A stretch of DNA of 64,000 nucleotides from Komagataeibacter diospyri (GTDB taxonomy: Bacteria > Pseudomonadota > Alphaproteobacteria > Acetobacterales > Acetobacteraceae): contig NZ_BDLU01000050.1 in assembly GCF_006538165.1 (NCBI RefSeq), positions 37,210 through 101,209 on the forward strand, given 5' to 3'. The position numbers and the translations under genes are program-made. The notes below the pieces were generated by a model. That model was given only the letters and a program-made list of their open reading frames with translations. It ran no database searches and was not told the DNA's origin. Below are positions 27,477 through 37,247 of the stretch, one piece after another; positions within the stretch are counted from its first letter, which is position 1, and each line of letters opens with the position of its first letter.

Positions 27477-28787
27477 ATGCAACTCGCCGAACTCAAGGCC
27501 AAATCCCCAGCAGACCTTCTGGCTTATGCTGAAAGTCTGAACATTGAAAACGCATCTTCTCTTCGCAAGCAGGAGTTGATGTTCACGATCCTCAAGACGC
27601 TGGCTGACAACGATCAGGCCATCTACGGGGACGGCACGCTTGAAATCCTGTCTGACGGATTTGGCTTCCTCCGCTCACCGGAAGCCAACTACCTGCCGGG
27701 ACCGGATGACATCTACATCTCCCCAAGCCAGGTCCGTCGCTTTGGCCTGCGGACTGGTGATACGGTCGAAGGCCAGATCCGCGCCCCGCGCGACGGGGAA
27801 CGGTATTTTGCCCTGCTGAAGGTCAACGCGATCAATTTCGAACCGCCCGAGGCCGTGCGCCAGCGGATCAATTTCGATAATCTGACGCCGCTTTACCCCG
27901 AACGCCGCCTGAAGATGGAGGTCGAGAATTCGACCGTGGGTGGTGCAGCGGAGCCGCCCGCCAATGGCAAGGGGAAGGGCAAGACCCCGAACCGCGATTT
28001 CACCTCCCGCGTGATCGACCTTGTCTCACCCATCGGCATGGGCCAGCGCGCGCTGATCGTCGCCCCCCCGCGGACAGGCAAGACCGTGATGCTGCAGAGC
28101 ATCGCGTCCTCCATTTCCGCAAACCATCCCGAAGTGTTCCTGATCGTGCTGCTGATTGACGAGCGGCCGGAAGAAGTGACGGACATGGCGCGTTCGGTGC
28201 GGGGTGAGGTGGTGTCCTCCACCTTTGACGAACCCGCGACCCGTCATGTCCAGGTTACCGAAATGGTGCTGGAAAAGGCCAAGCGCCTGGTCGAGCACAA
28301 GCGGGACGTTGTAATCCTGCTGGATTCCATTACGCGTCTGGCCCGTGCTTACAACACCGTCGTGCCGTCATCGGGCAAGGTGCTGACCGGTGGTGTGGAC
28401 GCCAATGCGCTGCAGCGCCCCAAACGTTTCTTTGGTGCAGCCCGTAATATCGAGGAAGGTGGTTCGCTGACCATCATCGCCACTGCGTTGATCGATACCG
28501 GCAGCCGCATGGATGAAGTCATCTTTGAAGAATTCAAGGGCACCGGTAACTCCGAACTGATCCTTGACCGCAAGCTGGCTGACAAGCGTACATTCCCTGC
28601 CATCGACATCACCAAGAGCGGCACGCGTAAGGAAGAACTGCTGGTCGATCGTGCCGATCTGGCCAAGATGTGGGTCCTGCGTCGTATCCTGGCCCCGATG
28701 GGTACCATGGATGCGATGGACTTCCTGCTCGACAAGCTGAAATACAGCAAGACCAACCATGATTTCTTTGATGCGATGAATACCTGA
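27477..28787 (+). CDS. rho: Transcription termination factor Rho
   Basis: Hexameric RNA-dependent ATPase that ends transcription. The 436 residues open [20 protein letters not shown], the typical Rho N-terminal helix, then the RNA-binding cold-shock-like domain ([20 protein letters not shown]), Walker [12 protein letters not shown], Walker B with [16 protein letters not shown] and the Q/R-loop region [20 protein letters not shown]. The ATG at 27477 is chosen because homologues begin at this residue; the frame is open to 27384 but that part is not Rho-like. rho stands before the mnmE-mnmG-rsmG-parAB cluster in many alphaproteobacteria; here two minus-strand genes intervene. Confidence 0.97.
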   Translation: MQLAELKAKSPADLLAYAESLNIENASSLRKQELMFTILKTLADNDQAIYGDGTLEILSDGFGFLRSPEANYLPGPDDIYISPSQVRRFGLRTGDTVEGQIRAPRDGERYFALLKVNAINFEPPEAVRQRINFDNLTPLYPERRLKMEVENSTVGGAAEPPANGKGKGKTPNRDFTSRVIDLVSPIGMGQRALIVAPPRTGKTVMLQSIASSISANHPEVFLIVLLIDERPEEVTDMARSVRGEVVSSTFDEPATRHVQVTEMVLEKAKRLVEHKRDVVILLDSITRLARAYNTVVPSSGKVLTGGVDANALQRPKRFFGAARNIEEGGSLTIIATALIDTGSRMDEVIFEEFKGTGNSELILDRKLADKRTFPAIDITKSGTRKEELLVDRADLAKMWVLRRILAPMGTMDAMDFLLDKLKYSKTNHDFFDAMNT

Positions 28788-28810
28788 ACGGGTTGTTTCG
28801 TGACGGATTG

Positions 28811-28842
28811 AAAAAACCCCGGCTGCAAGGCCGGGGTTTTTT
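28811..28842. terminator. Strong bidirectional terminator after rho
   Basis: AAAAAACCCCGGC (28811-28823) and GCCGGGGTTTTTT (28830-28842) form a perfect 13-bp stem ending in a T-run. It can also act on the converging qor gene. Confidence 0.92.
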
Positions 28843-28856
28843 GTTTTGAAAGGAAG

Positions 28857-28931
28857 AGGTTTTTGGTGAAGCTTTTTCATAAAGCTTCGGAAGGAACCGC
28901 TTTTTTTGAAAAAGGTGGCATCCAAAAACTT
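28857..28931. repeat. Palindromic interspersed repeat, copy 5 (rho / qor, reverse orientation)
   Basis: AGGTTTTTGGTGAAGC at the left, GGCATCCAAAAACTT at the right; an AAGCTTTTTCATAAAGCTT hairpin lies inside. It sits directly behind the rho terminator between converging genes. Confidence 0.75.
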
Positions 28932-28952
28932 CTATTATTTTTCGACCATGAT

Positions 28953-29924
28953 TTAGGGAATCAGGATCGTGCTGCCTGTGGTCTTGCGTGATTCAAGGGC
29001 GATCTGGGCCTGTGCCGCTTCGGTCAGGGGGAAGGACTGACCGATACGTGGTTTGATAATGCCCTGTCGCACCAGCGCGAGCAGTTCACTGGCTGCATGT
29101 TCCAGCGCGGGTCGTTGCGCGATATATGTCGTAAGGGTCGGTCGTGTCAGGTACAGACTGCCATGGGAGGCCAGCGTACCGACATCCACGCCCGTCACGG
29201 CCCCCGATGCGTTGCCATAGCTGACCATGAGGCCGCGCGGGGCAAGGCAGGACAGGCTGGTTTCAAAGGTATCGCGACCAATGCTGTCATACACGACCGG
29301 CAGCATCCGGCCATGTGTCAGGTCGCTGACCTGTTCTTTCAGGCGGTCCGTGCCGATGATGACATCCGCCGCCCCATTGGCCCGGGCCAGTTCTGCTTTT
29401 TCCGCCGTTGAGACAACGCCAATGGCGCGTGCGCCCAGATGACGCGCCCACTGGCACATAAGCAGCCCCACACCACCGGCAGCGGCATAGACCAGAATAT
29501 CCTCGCCCGGCTGGACGCGGTGGACCTCGCGCAGCAACATGTGCACGCTCAGGCCACGCAGCATGATGGCGGCGGCGGTTGTTGCGGAAATATCATCAGG
29601 CAGTGCCACAAGCCTGTTGGCGGCAATGGTGCGGAACGTGGCATAACCGCCCGGGGTCGTGACATACGCCACCCGCATGCCGGGCTGGATGCCTTCCACG
29701 CCGGGGCCGATGGCAGTTACGGTTCCTGCGCCCTCCATGCCCGGTACAGCGGGCAGGGCAGGGAATTTGTAAAGCCCGGTGCGGAAATAGGTATCAATGA
29801 AATTGACCCCGATCGCTTCCTGCCGCAGCACCACTTCGCCTGCCGCCGGGGTAGGGACGGGCAGCGTTTCGGTGCGGAGGACATCAGGCCCCCCGTATTC
29901 ATGGATGCGGATGACGGTATTCAT
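28953..29924 (-). CDS. Quinone oxidoreductase, MDR superfamily (QOR-like)
   Basis: Zinc-independent medium-chain dehydrogenase/reductase of the zeta-crystallin/QOR type, which reduces quinones with NADPH. The 323 residues show the GroES-like domain with VNFIDTYFRTGLYKFPALP and VPGMEGAGTVTAIGPGVEG, and the cofactor motif ILVYAAAGGVGLLMCQWA. The RTGLY stretch and the lack of the catalytic-zinc cysteine/histidine set mark QOR. The ATG at 29924 is used. It is preceded on the same strand by the MGMT-like gene, 29 bases away, so the two may be an operon with a protective theme (electrophile and alkyl damage); that link is inference. Confidence 0.9.
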   Translation of the reverse strand: MNTVIRIHEYGGPDVLRTETLPVPTPAAGEVVLRQEAIGVNFIDTYFRTGLYKFPALPAVPGMEGAGTVTAIGPGVEGIQPGMRVAYVTTPGGYATFRTIAANRLVALPDDISATTAAAIMLRGLSVHMLLREVHRVQPGEDILVYAAAGGVGLLMCQWARHLGARAIGVVSTAEKAELARANGAADVIIGTDRLKEQVSDLTHGRMLPVVYDSIGRDTFETSLSCLAPRGLMVSYGNASGAVTGVDVGTLASHGSLYLTRPTLTTYIAQRPALEHAASELLALVRQGIIKPRIGQSFPLTEAAQAQIALESRKTTGSTILIP

Positions 29925-29953
29925 GTCATGTAATCCCTGTTGGGGTAGGGGGG

Positions 29954-30424
29954 TTATGGCAGCGGTGTTGCGGAGAGGGTCTCCAGGTCGCGCAGGAACT
30001 GCCGGTCGCGCGCACCTTCATCACCGGGATAGGTTTCTGGATCGTATTGGGCACAACCAGTAAAATCTATGCGGTGGCAGGGGATCAGGATAGGGATGGG
30101 ATTTTCCGAACAGGCGCTGATGATGGTGTCAGTCGAAACATCAGCCAGACGCGCTGCATCCTGCCATGAAACCTGCTGGCCCACGGGAATGGTCTGCATG
30201 AACTGCCATGCGCGTATCTGCTCAGGTGTGCCATAGGGCGCAAGGGGCAGGCGGCACAGGGTGGCTTCCCCATCAAAATAGGCATCCAGCCATGTGCGGG
30301 CTTCCAGCAGCAGTGGCGTTTCCTCCTGATCGCGGCCCCAGCCCCAGTCCAGCGCCACGATCTTTCCATCCTCGGCAGAGACAGTCAGGGGGGCTAGTGG
30401 CGAATGCATTGAAAGTTGTGGCAT
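29954..30424 (-). CDS. ogt: Methylated-DNA--protein-cysteine methyltransferase
   Basis: Suicide DNA-repair protein that moves an alkyl group from O6-alkylguanine to its own cysteine. The 156 residues have a short N-terminal domain and the active-site region [17 protein letters not shown] with the acceptor C116 in PCHR. The usual arginine finger region [12 protein letters not shown] precedes it. The typical PCHRVV is PCHRID here, a mild departure. No Ada regulatory domain is present, so this is the Ogt/MGMT type. The ATG at 30424 abuts the divergent mnmE region; the start codons of the two frames can overlap at CATG. Confidence 0.88.
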   Translation of the reverse strand: MPQLSMHSPLAPLTVSAEDGKIVALDWGWGRDQEETPLLLEARTWLDAYFDGEATLCRLPLAPYGTPEQIRAWQFMQTIPVGQQVSWQDAARLADVSTDTIISACSENPIPILIPCHRIDFTGCAQYDPETYPGDEGARDRQFLRDLETLSATPLP

Positions 30425-30482
30425 GTGTCACCTTGATCAGGACAAAGAGGTGAACGATAACGCCGTTCCCGGAACCGACAAA

Positions 30483-31817
30483 ATGATGATGGCCACCATG
30501 GAGATGTTTGTGCAGGAAAGTGATCGTCATCCCCCCGTTATTTTTGCACTGGCCAGCGGCCTGTCCCGTGCCGCTATTGCCGTCATGCGGCTGAGTGGCC
30601 CGGGGACCGCTGGAATTCTCGAAAGTCTGTGCGGTCGTCTGCCAGCACCCCGTCGCGCTTCGCTGCGCGGGTTGTGGCGGCGCGATGGGGATGCGCCCAT
30701 TCTGCTGGATCGTGCGTTGGTGCTGTGGTTTCCGGGACCGGAAAGTTACACGGGGGAAGACAGCGCGGAACTGCACCTGCATGCGGGACCGGCGGTCATC
30801 AATGCCATGGCCGACACACTGGTGGCACTGGGCGCGCGGCCTGCGGAACCGGGGGAGTTCAGTCGTCGCGCCTTTACCCATGGGCGTCTTGATCTCATGC
30901 AGGCGGAAGGGATTGCCGACCTGATCGATGCTGAGACCGAGGCCCAGCGGCGGCAGGCGCTGGCGCAGGTCGATGGTGCGCAGAGCCGCCTGTATCAGGA
31001 ATGGGCTGACAGGCTGCGTGTGCTGCTGGCACATCAGGAAGCACTGATCGACTTTCCTGACGAGGAACTGCCACCGGAAGTCGAGCAGGGGCTGGTGAAC
31101 GGTCTGCAGGAACTGCATGCGACCATGCAGGATTATCTGGCCACGGGGGATGGGGCCGAGCGCCTGCGGCGTGGGCTGGTCTTCGCTATTGTGGGGGAGC
31201 CGAATGTTGGCAAGTCCAGCCTGCTGAATGCCCTGTCGGGGCGTGATGCCGCAATCGTATCTACCCGGGCGGGCACAACGCGTGATGCGATTGAGATCCG
31301 GGTTGTCATGGGGGATGTGCCGGTCACGCTGGTCGATACGGCCGGCCTGCGAGAAACCGATGACGAGATTGAAGCCGAAGGCGTGCGCCGTTCATTGTTT
31401 CACGTGAAACAGGCGGATTGCGTGGTACATGTATTTGCAGGTAATTCTCCACCATCCAGGCTGGAGGGGGATGGTATAATGGTATGCAACAAGACCGACC
31501 TGTCGCCCGCGCCTGATGGCGTGATCGGGATCAGTGTAGTCACCGGTTCGGGCATGGATGTGCTAAAAGGTATTCTGGCTGACAGGGCGCGCGCCCTGAC
31601 TGCTGATCGTGCCAGCGCACCGTTTACCCGTGCGCGGCATCGTGCCGCGATAGAGGAAACGGTACACCATATTGGTCGGGCACAGACAATGGCGTGGCCG
31701 GAAATGCGCGGGGAGGAAATGCGTCTGGCCATGCGCGCCCTTGGGCGCCTGACGGGGGCTGTGGATGTGGAAGCCCTGCTTGATACGGTGTTTGGCCAGT
31801 TCTGCATTGGCAAATAG
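30483..31817 (+). CDS. mnmE: tRNA modification GTPase MnmE
   Basis: With MnmG it builds the 5-carboxymethylaminomethyl group on wobble uridine-34. The 444-residue protein has the N-terminal folate-binding domain ([22 protein letters not shown] region), a helical domain and an inserted GTPase with G1 [15 protein letters not shown]3 [10 protein letters not shown] and the NKTD G4 motif, ending in the conserved FCIGK with the catalytic-site cysteine. Start choice is uncertain: ATGs at 30423, 30483, 30498 and 30504 are in frame. 30483 avoids overlap with the divergent ogt gene. A perfect parS site lies inside at 31396-31411, encoding LFHVKQ. mnmG follows 13 bases downstream. Confidence 0.95.
   Translation: MMMATMEMFVQESDRHPPVIFALASGLSRAAIAVMRLSGPGTAGILESLCGRLPAPRRASLRGLWRRDGDAPILLDRALVLWFPGPESYTGEDSAELHLHAGPAVINAMADTLVALGARPAEPGEFSRRAFTHGRLDLMQAEGIADLIDAETEAQRRQALAQVDGAQSRLYQEWADRLRVLLAHQEALIDFPDEELPPEVEQGLVNGLQELHATMQDYLATGDGAERLRRGLVFAIVGEPNVGKSSLLNALSGRDAAIVSTRAGTTRDAIEIRVVMGDVPVTLVDTAGLRETDDEIEAEGVRRSLFHVKQADCVVHVFAGNSPPSRLEGDGIMVCNKTDLSPAPDGVIGISVVTGSGMDVLKGILADRARALTADRASAPFTRARHRAAIEETVHHIGRAQTMAWPEMRGEEMRLAMRALGRLTGAVDVEALLDTVFGQFCIGK
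31396..31411. promoter_or_regulatory. parS: parS centromere site 1 (inside mnmE)
   Basis: TGTTTCACGTGAAACA is a perfect 16-base match to the bacterial parS consensus, the loading site for ParB-CTP clamps. It is read in frame as part of LFHVKQ in MnmE. Confidence 0.95.
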
Positions 31818-31830
31818 AGGAAGTGCCGGA

Positions 31831-33702
31831 ATGAGTCGCGTATATGATGTGATTGTCGTGGGTGGCGGTCATGCGGGATGTGAAGCCGCATCCGCCGCCG
31901 CGCGCACGGGTGCGCGAACAATGCTGCTGACACATCGGCTGGATACGATTGGCATCATGTCCTGTAATCCGGCTATTGGCGGGATTGGCAAAGGCCATCT
32001 TGTGCGTGAAATCGATGCGCTTGACGGCCTGATGGGGATTGCGGCAGATCGGGCCGGAATTCATTTCAAGCTGCTGAACCGTTCCAAGGGGCCTGCCGTG
32101 CATGGTCCGCGCGCGCAGGCGGACCGTTCGCTCTATCGTCAGGCCATTCAGGATCTGCTGGCCCGGACCGAAGGGCTGGATATTGTTGAAGGGGCGGCGG
32201 GCGATCTGCTGGTTGACGGGCAGGGCCGGGTCGAGGGCGTTGTCTGTGAGGATGGTCGTACCTTTACCTGCGGTGCGGTGGTTCTGGCAACGGGCACTTT
32301 CCTGCGCGGGACGATCCATGTCGGACATGACAGTCAGCCGGCAGGAAGGGTTGGGGACCGGCCCGCGAATGCACTGGGGGAACGTCTGGCGGCACTGGGG
32401 CTGCGCATGGGACGGCTCAAGACCGGGACACCGGCCCGCATCGCGCGCGACAGTATCGACTGGGATACCCTGGCCGAAGACAGGGGCGATGCCGTGCCAG
32501 AACCGTTCAGCCGCATGACGGATGCCATTACGAACCCCATGGTGTCGTGCCGTATCACGGCCACCACGCCGCGCACACATGCAATCATACGCGAAAACCT
32601 TCAGCTTTCCGCCATGTATGGCGGGGCGATATCAGGGCGCGGTCCACGCTATTGTCCGTCGATCGAAGATAAGGTCGTGCGGTTCGCGCAGCGTGAATCC
32701 CATCAGATATTCCTTGAGCCCGAAGGCCTGCCCGGTACACCCGATGGAGAACTGGTCTACCCCAATGGTATTTCCACCAGCCTGCCCGAAAACGTGCAGG
32801 TGGAAATGCTGCGCAGCATCCCCGGTCTGGAACACTGCCGGATCGTCAGGCCCGGCTATGCGGTGGAATATGATTATGTGGACCCGCGCGAACTGGCTCC
32901 CACGCTGGAACTGAAAACCATGCCAGGCCTGTTTCTTGCCGGTCAGATCAACGGCACGACCGGATATGAGGAAGCTGGGGCGCAGGGACTGCTGGCAGGG
33001 GTGAACGCCGCCCGTTGTGCAGCAGGGCAGGATGGTGTGACGCTTGACCGCGGAGAAGCCTATATCGGCGTGATGATCGATGATCTGACCACGCAGGGCG
33101 TGTCCGAACCCTATCGCATGTTTACGTCCCGTGCCGAATATCGCCTGACCTTGCGGGCTGATAATGCCGATCTGCGGCTGACCTCGCGTGGACTGGAATG
33201 GGGGTGCGTAGGGAATGCGCGCGCACAACGATATCGTGCGGATCGTGCGGCGATCGAGGTCGCCACAGAGCGTGCACATAGTGAAACTTATAACCCGGAA
33301 ACATTGCGCAGGGCGGGGGTAAATGTTTCGGCCGATGGGCGTGCGCGCTCGCTTGTGGATGTGCTGGCCACGGATGTATCGCACGAAACACTCGTCCGGA
33401 TCGCGCCATGGTTTGCAGACCTGCCGTCCCGTGTTGCCCAGCATCTGGCGACCGAAGCCCGCTACAGTGGCTACATTTCCCGGCAGGATCGCGAAATCCG
33501 CCAGCTTGCCAGTGAAGGGCGCATGGCCCTGCCAACGGATCTGGACTATGGTCAGGTCGGTGGCCTGAGCACGGAAATGCAGGAACGGCTTGCGCGCGTC
33601 CGGCCTGTAACGTTTGGCGCGGCGCAGCGCATTCCCGGCATTACGCCCTCGGCGCTGGTTGCCCTGCTGGCGCATGTACGGCAAAGGCAGGTTGCGGTAT
33701 GA
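31831..33702 (+). CDS. mnmG: tRNA uridine-5-carboxymethylaminomethyl modification enzyme MnmG
   Basis: FAD enzyme that partners MnmE in wobble-uridine modification. The 623 residues open with the dinucleotide fold [20 protein letters not shown] and carry the family signatures [34 protein letters not shown] and [20 protein letters not shown], then the C-terminal tRNA-binding helices with YSGYISRQ. The ATG at 31831 has AGAGGA at 31816-31821 upstream. The stop overlaps the rsmG start as ATGA at 33699-33702, so translation is coupled. Confidence 0.97.
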   Translation: MSRVYDVIVVGGGHAGCEAASAAARTGARTMLLTHRLDTIGIMSCNPAIGGIGKGHLVREIDALDGLMGIAADRAGIHFKLLNRSKGPAVHGPRAQADRSLYRQAIQDLLARTEGLDIVEGAAGDLLVDGQGRVEGVVCEDGRTFTCGAVVLATGTFLRGTIHVGHDSQPAGRVGDRPANALGERLAALGLRMGRLKTGTPARIARDSIDWDTLAEDRGDAVPEPFSRMTDAITNPMVSCRITATTPRTHAIIRENLQLSAMYGGAISGRGPRYCPSIEDKVVRFAQRESHQIFLEPEGLPGTPDGELVYPNGISTSLPENVQVEMLRSIPGLEHCRIVRPGYAVEYDYVDPRELAPTLELKTMPGLFLAGQINGTTGYEEAGAQGLLAGVNAARCAAGQDGVTLDRGEAYIGVMIDDLTTQGVSEPYRMFTSRAEYRLTLRADNADLRLTSRGLEWGCVGNARAQRYRADRAAIEVATERAHSETYNPETLRRAGVNVSADGRARSLVDVLATDVSHETLVRIAPWFADLPSRVAQHLATEARYSGYISRQDREIRQLASEGRMALPTDLDYGQVGGLSTEMQERLARVRPVTFGAAQRIPGITPSALVALLAHVRQRQVAV

Positions 33703-34307
33703 TGGACGTGCCCGATGTTTCACGTGAAACACGTGACAGACTGGAGCGCTATGCCGATATCCTGTTGCGGTGGAACCAGCGGATCAATCTTGTCTCGCCC
33801 CATGATCTGCCGCATTTATGGTCGCGTCATATTGCTGATAGCCTGCAACTGGCGCGGTTGATTCCCCCCGGTCCCGTAAGTCTGGTGGATATGGGGTCTG
33901 GTGGCGGGTTCCCCGGTCTGGTTATCGCCTGTGCCACGGATGCGCAGGTGACACTGATCGAATCGGACCAGCGCAAGGCTGCCTTTTTGCGCGAAGCTGC
34001 GCGGATGGCAGGTGTGCAGGTCCGTGTCTGCGCACAGCGGCTGGAGGTGGCCGATGTGCCGCCCGCGCAGGTCGTGACGGCGCGCGCACTGGCGCCCCTG
34101 TCGCGCCTGCTGGAGTGGGGGGCACGCTTCCTGCAGCCCGGTGGCTTCTGCCTGTTTCTGAAAGGACGGAATGCGGAAGATGAACTGACGACAGCCAGCG
34201 CAGACTGGCGCATGGCGACAACCCGGATTCCAAGCCGCACGAATGCGGATGGTGTGATTCTAGAATTGAGCGATATCAGGCGTGTCAGAGACCACAACAA
34301 TGAATGA
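33699..34307 (+). CDS. rsmG: 16S rRNA (guanine-N7-)-methyltransferase RsmG
   Basis: Methylates G527 of 16S rRNA with SAM; its loss gives low-level streptomycin resistance in many bacteria. The 202 residues have the N-terminal [20 protein letters not shown], the SAM loop [15 protein letters not shown], an acidic ribose-binding residue in [10 protein letters not shown] and the [15 protein letters not shown] stretch. Length is normal. A perfect parS site at 33716-33731 forms codons for VSRET near its N-terminus, a coincidence seen in RsmG of many bacteria. It is coupled to mnmG at ATGA and overlaps the parA start by 8 bases. Confidence 0.96.
   Translation: MMDVPDVSRETRDRLERYADILLRWNQRINLVSPHDLPHLWSRHIADSLQLARLIPPGPVSLVDMGSGGGFPGLVIACATDAQVTLIESDQRKAAFLREAARMAGVQVRVCAQRLEVADVPPAQVVTARALAPLSRLLEWGARFLQPGGFCLFLKGRNAEDELTTASADWRMATTRIPSRTNADGVILELSDIRRVRDHNNE
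33716..33731. promoter_or_regulatory. parS: parS centromere site 2 (inside rsmG)
   Basis: A second perfect TGTTTCACGTGAAACA, 2.3 kb from the first and about 0.6 kb upstream of parA. Two sites flanking mnmG would give one ParB nucleation zone. Confidence 0.95.
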
Positions 34308-35127
34308 TACGGGAAGCGGGTTTGCATCTTCCCCCCGCATTATTGCGCTGGCCAACCAGAAAGGGGGTGTGGGCAAGACAACCACGGCCATCAATCTGGC
34401 GGCGGCTCTGGCGACATCGGGGCTGAAGGCCCTGCTTGTCGATATGGACCCTCAGGGCAATGCCTCGACCGGGCTTGGGGTGGGGTATGATGCCCGTCGA
34501 AGCGGCACCTACGCCATGCTGGAAGACGGTGCGCGCGCAGCCGCCGTGGTGCAGCCCAGCGCCGTACCCGGCCTGTCGCTGATTGCGGCGGATACGGAGC
34601 TGGCGGGGGCGGAACTGGAACTGGTCATGTCCGACCGGCGTGAATACCGTCTGCAGGATGCGCTGGCGCAGGTCGGGGCGGAATATGATGTTATCCTGAT
34701 TGACTGTCCGCCCAGTCTCGGCCTGCTGACCCTCAATGCCCTTGTGGCGGCGCAATCCGTGATTGTGCCGCTGCAATGTGAATTCTTCGCGCTGGAAGGG
34801 ATCAGCCAGCTGGTACGGACCGTCAACAGTGTAAGGCAGTCACTTAACCCGGCGCTAAAGCTCGATGGTATTGTGCTGACCATGTATGACCGGCGTAACA
34901 ACCTGTCGGAACTGGTGGCCGATGATGCCCGCAGTTTTTTCGGGGATAGGGTGATGGAAACCCTCATTCCCCGCAATATCCGGATTTCTGAGGCGCAGAG
35001 TCATGGACAGCCGGTCATGAATTATGACCAGCGTTCGTCCGGCAGCCAAGCCTATCAGGCGCTTGCCATCGAAGTCACGGAGCGTCTGGGACTGCATGCC
35101 GTGCAGAAAGGGAAGACCAGCTTATGA
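34300..35127 (+). CDS. parA: Chromosome-partitioning ATPase ParA (Soj)
   Basis: Walker-type ATPase that binds DNA non-specifically and moves ParB-parS complexes toward the cell pole. The 275-residue protein has the deviant Walker [36 protein letters not shown], the Walker [17 protein letters not shown] and the C-terminal [18 protein letters not shown]. Either the ATG at 34300 or a GTG at 34282 can start it; the ATG is used. It overlaps both rsmG (8 bases) and parB (ATGA), so the whole mnmE-parB block is likely one transcript. Confidence 0.96.
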   Translation: MNDTGSGFASSPRIIALANQKGGVGKTTTAINLAAALATSGLKALLVDMDPQGNASTGLGVGYDARRSGTYAMLEDGARAAAVVQPSAVPGLSLIAADTELAGAELELVMSDRREYRLQDALAQVGAEYDVILIDCPPSLGLLTLNALVAAQSVIVPLQCEFFALEGISQLVRTVNSVRQSLNPALKLDGIVLTMYDRRNNLSELVADDARSFFGDRVMETLIPRNIRISEAQSHGQPVMNYDQRSSGSQAYQALAIEVTERLGLHAVQKGKTSL

Positions 35128-36023
35128 AAACCAGGAAGGATGCCGGTCGTCCCCGGCTCGGTCGCGGGTTGGCAGCCCTGCTGGGTGAACAGGTCAACAT
35201 GCTACCCGCCGCACCGGCTGTGGAAGCACGCAAAACGCCCGAAGCCATTTCCAGTCTGCCGGTTGATGTCATGGAGCCCAGCCCCTTCCAGCCACGTCAG
35301 CAGATGGAACCCGGCGCGCTGGATGAACTGGCCAGTTCCATTCGCGTGCGTGGCATCCTGCAGCCCATCCTTGTACGTCCCCATCCCGGGCGTAAGGGGG
35401 TTTACCAGATCATTGCGGGCGAACGTCGCTGGCGTGCCGCACAGATTGCGGGGCTGCATGATGTGCCCGTCCATATCCGTCCGCTGGATGACGGGGACGC
35501 CATGGCGGCGGCATTGGTGGAAAACCTGCAGCGTGCCGACCTCAACGCCATTGAGGAAGCCGAAGGCCTCCAGCGCCTGCTGGATGACTATGACCTGACG
35601 CAGGACGAACTGGCCAGCGCCATTGGCAAGTCCCGTCCGCATGTAGCCAATATGGTGCGCCTGTTGCAGTTGCCACCGCCCGTGCGGGATGCGGTACGTC
35701 ATCAAAGCCTCTCGGCGGGACATGCCCGTGCCCTGCTGGCGCATAGCGATCCCGTTGCAGCACTGAAGGTCGTGCTGGCGCAGGGGCTGAATGTCCGGCA
35801 GACGGAAGCCCTGGCCAGGCAGCAGGAACGTAAGACTGCCGCTGCGCGCGACAAGGCGGAAAAAGCAGCCCGCAATCCTGAAATCACCGCGCTGGAACGT
35901 GACCTTGCCGCCAGACTGGGGCTGAAGGTACAGATTGCCTTTGACGGGAAGGGCGGCAGCATCCGGATTGATTACCGCTCGCTGGAGCAGTTCGATGGCC
36001 TGCTGCGCCTGCTGCAGCAGTAG
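35124..36023 (+). CDS. parB: Chromosome-partitioning protein ParB (Spo0J)
   Basis: CTP-dependent clamp that loads on the two parS sites just upstream. The 299 residues open with the ParA-binding RPRLGRGLAALLGEQ, then the CTP-binding N-domain with FQPRQQ and the box GERRWRAAQIAGLHDVPV, the ALVENLQRADLNAIEEAEG motif, a helix-turn-helix (about 155-205, IGKSRPHVANMVRLLQLP) that reads parS, and a C-terminal dimerisation part ending FDGLLRLLQQ. Length is normal. The start overlaps parA as ATGA. It ends about 80 bases before tRNA-Lys with no clear hairpin of its own. Confidence 0.97.
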   Translation: MKTRKDAGRPRLGRGLAALLGEQVNMLPAAPAVEARKTPEAISSLPVDVMEPSPFQPRQQMEPGALDELASSIRVRGILQPILVRPHPGRKGVYQIIAGERRWRAAQIAGLHDVPVHIRPLDDGDAMAAALVENLQRADLNAIEEAEGLQRLLDDYDLTQDELASAIGKSRPHVANMVRLLQLPPPVRDAVRHQSLSAGHARALLAHSDPVAALKVVLAQGLNVRQTEALARQQERKTAAARDKAEKAARNPEITALERDLAARLGLKVQIAFDGKGGSIRIDYRSLEQFDGLLRLLQQ

Positions 36024-36049
36024 GAATTTAAAAAAGTCAAAAATTCCCC

Positions 36050-36078
36050 TTGCCAGACAACAGGGTGACTGCTAGAAG
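36050..36078 (+). promoter_or_regulatory. Promoter of tRNA-Lys
   Basis: TTGCCA (36050-36055), a 17-base spacer and TAGAAG (36073-36078), with a start expected near 36085, about 20 bases before the mature tRNA. The tRNA-Pro gene in this window has the same arrangement. Confidence 0.6.
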
Positions 36079-36105
36079 CCCTCTCACCCAAGCGGGTAAC
36101 CCTGT

Positions 36106-36181
<76 letters not shown>

Positions 36182-36201
36182 TAGGGTTAACAGGATTACA
36201 G

Positions 36202-36238
36202 AAATCCCCATCAAGGCATTGCCGGTGGGGATTTTTTG
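36202..36238 (+). terminator. Terminator of tRNA-Lys
   Basis: AAATCCCCATC (36202-36212) pairs with GGTGGGGATTT (36224-36234) with one G-T pair, followed by a T-run to 36238. Confidence 0.9.
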
Positions 36239-36267
36239 TATTCCGGACCCGGCGGCATATCGGGCAA

Positions 36268-36309
36268 TGGCACATGGCACATGGCACATGGCACATGGCA
36301 CATGGCACA
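36268..36309. repeat. Tandem repeat, six units of TGGCACA
   Basis: Six perfect 7-base units in non-coding DNA between the tRNA-Lys terminator and the amidotransferase gene. A 7-base unit shifts any overlapping frame when copy number changes, but no gene is seen across it. Confidence 0.9.
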
Positions 36310-36391
36310 TGGGGCGGGGCGTCGTCATTCCTTTTGACCGGATATGCCTTTAAGGATTGTTTCAGGAACGCCCGTCGATAAAAAAGTAGTG

Positions 36392-36444
36392 AACGTTTCC
36401 GGGTGTCCCTTTTGTCGAAAAGGGCGAAGCGTCACCAAAAACTT
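36392..36444. repeat. Degenerate, shortened palindromic interspersed repeat (copy 6)
   Basis: GTTTCCGGGTGTCCCTTTT...AAAAGGG followed by GCGTCACCAAAAACTT keeps the right end and one hairpin of the 75-base element, with several changes. The remaining part of the 36182-36506 gap shows nothing else. Confidence 0.5.
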
Positions 36445-36506
36445 TCTTACTGATCTGCAGGATATTTCGTGAGCAGACTTTTGAAACAGTCATATGGGCA
36501 GGCGGG

Positions 36507-37247
36507 ATGAAATCCCATTTTCCCCTGATCGGGGTCACGCTGGACAGCGAACTGCCCGCAACGGAAGACAGGGCCGGGTATTCCCGCTTTCCATGGTATG
36601 CGATCCGTCAGAATTACATGGACATGATTGCGGCGTGCGGTGGGCTGCCGGTCGCCCTGGGCCATGACGCGTCGCAGGCGGCGGCCATGGTCGCACGACT
36701 GGATGGTCTGGTGGTGACGGGGGGCGCGTTTGACGTGCCGCCTGACCTGTACGGCGCATCCGACCAGCATGCCAGCGTGCAGACCAAGCCCCGGCGGACC
36801 GTGGCGGAAACGGACCTGATTCACGCTGCGATGGCGCGGGGCATTCCCATTCTGGGTATATGTGGCGGCATGCAGCTTCTTGCTGTCATGATGGGGGGAT
36901 GGCTGGTGCAGCACATCCCCGATACCTATCCCGCAGCCCTCGCGCATGAGCAGCTCAATCCGCGGGATGAGGCCGGACACGCGGTGAACGTGGTTGCCGG
37001 CACGCATCTGGCGCGGCTGGTGGGGCAGGATCGGCTGGCAGTGAATTCATCCCATCATCAGGCAGTAGGGGATGCAGGACGTGCGGTGATCTGTGCTACA
37101 GCGCCTGATGGGATTGTCGAGGCCATTGAACTGCCCGGCCATCCATTTTGCATCGGGGTGCAGTGGCATCCGGAATTTGGCATATCGGCAGGAGACCGTC
37201 TCCTGTTCGAAGGGTTGATCGACGCTGCGAGGCAGATACGAACATGA
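36507..37247 (+). CDS. Gamma-glutamyl-gamma-aminobutyrate hydrolase family protein (class I glutamine amidotransferase-like, C26)
   Basis: Class I amidotransferase-fold hydrolase related to PuuD, which removes glutamate from gamma-glutamyl amines. The 246 residues show GVTLDSELPA, the oxyanion strand VVTGGAFDVPP, the nucleophile Cys in GIPILGICGGMQLL and the His/Glu pair in IGVQWHPEF, with NSSHHQAVGDAG typical of this branch. The other putrescine genes (puuABC) are not nearby, so the substrate is open. The ATG at 36507 follows a GGCGGG tract. The stop overlaps the rluB start as ATGA, tying it to an RNA-modification operon. Confidence 0.88.
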   Translation: MKSHFPLIGVTLDSELPATEDRAGYSRFPWYAIRQNYMDMIAACGGLPVALGHDASQAAAMVARLDGLVVTGGAFDVPPDLYGASDQHASVQTKPRRTVAETDLIHAAMARGIPILGICGGMQLLAVMMGGWLVQHIPDTYPAALAHEQLNPRDEAGHAVNVVAGTHLARLVGQDRLAVNSSHHQAVGDAGRAVICATAPDGIVEAIELPGHPFCIGVQWHPEFGISAGDRLLFEGLIDAARQIRT

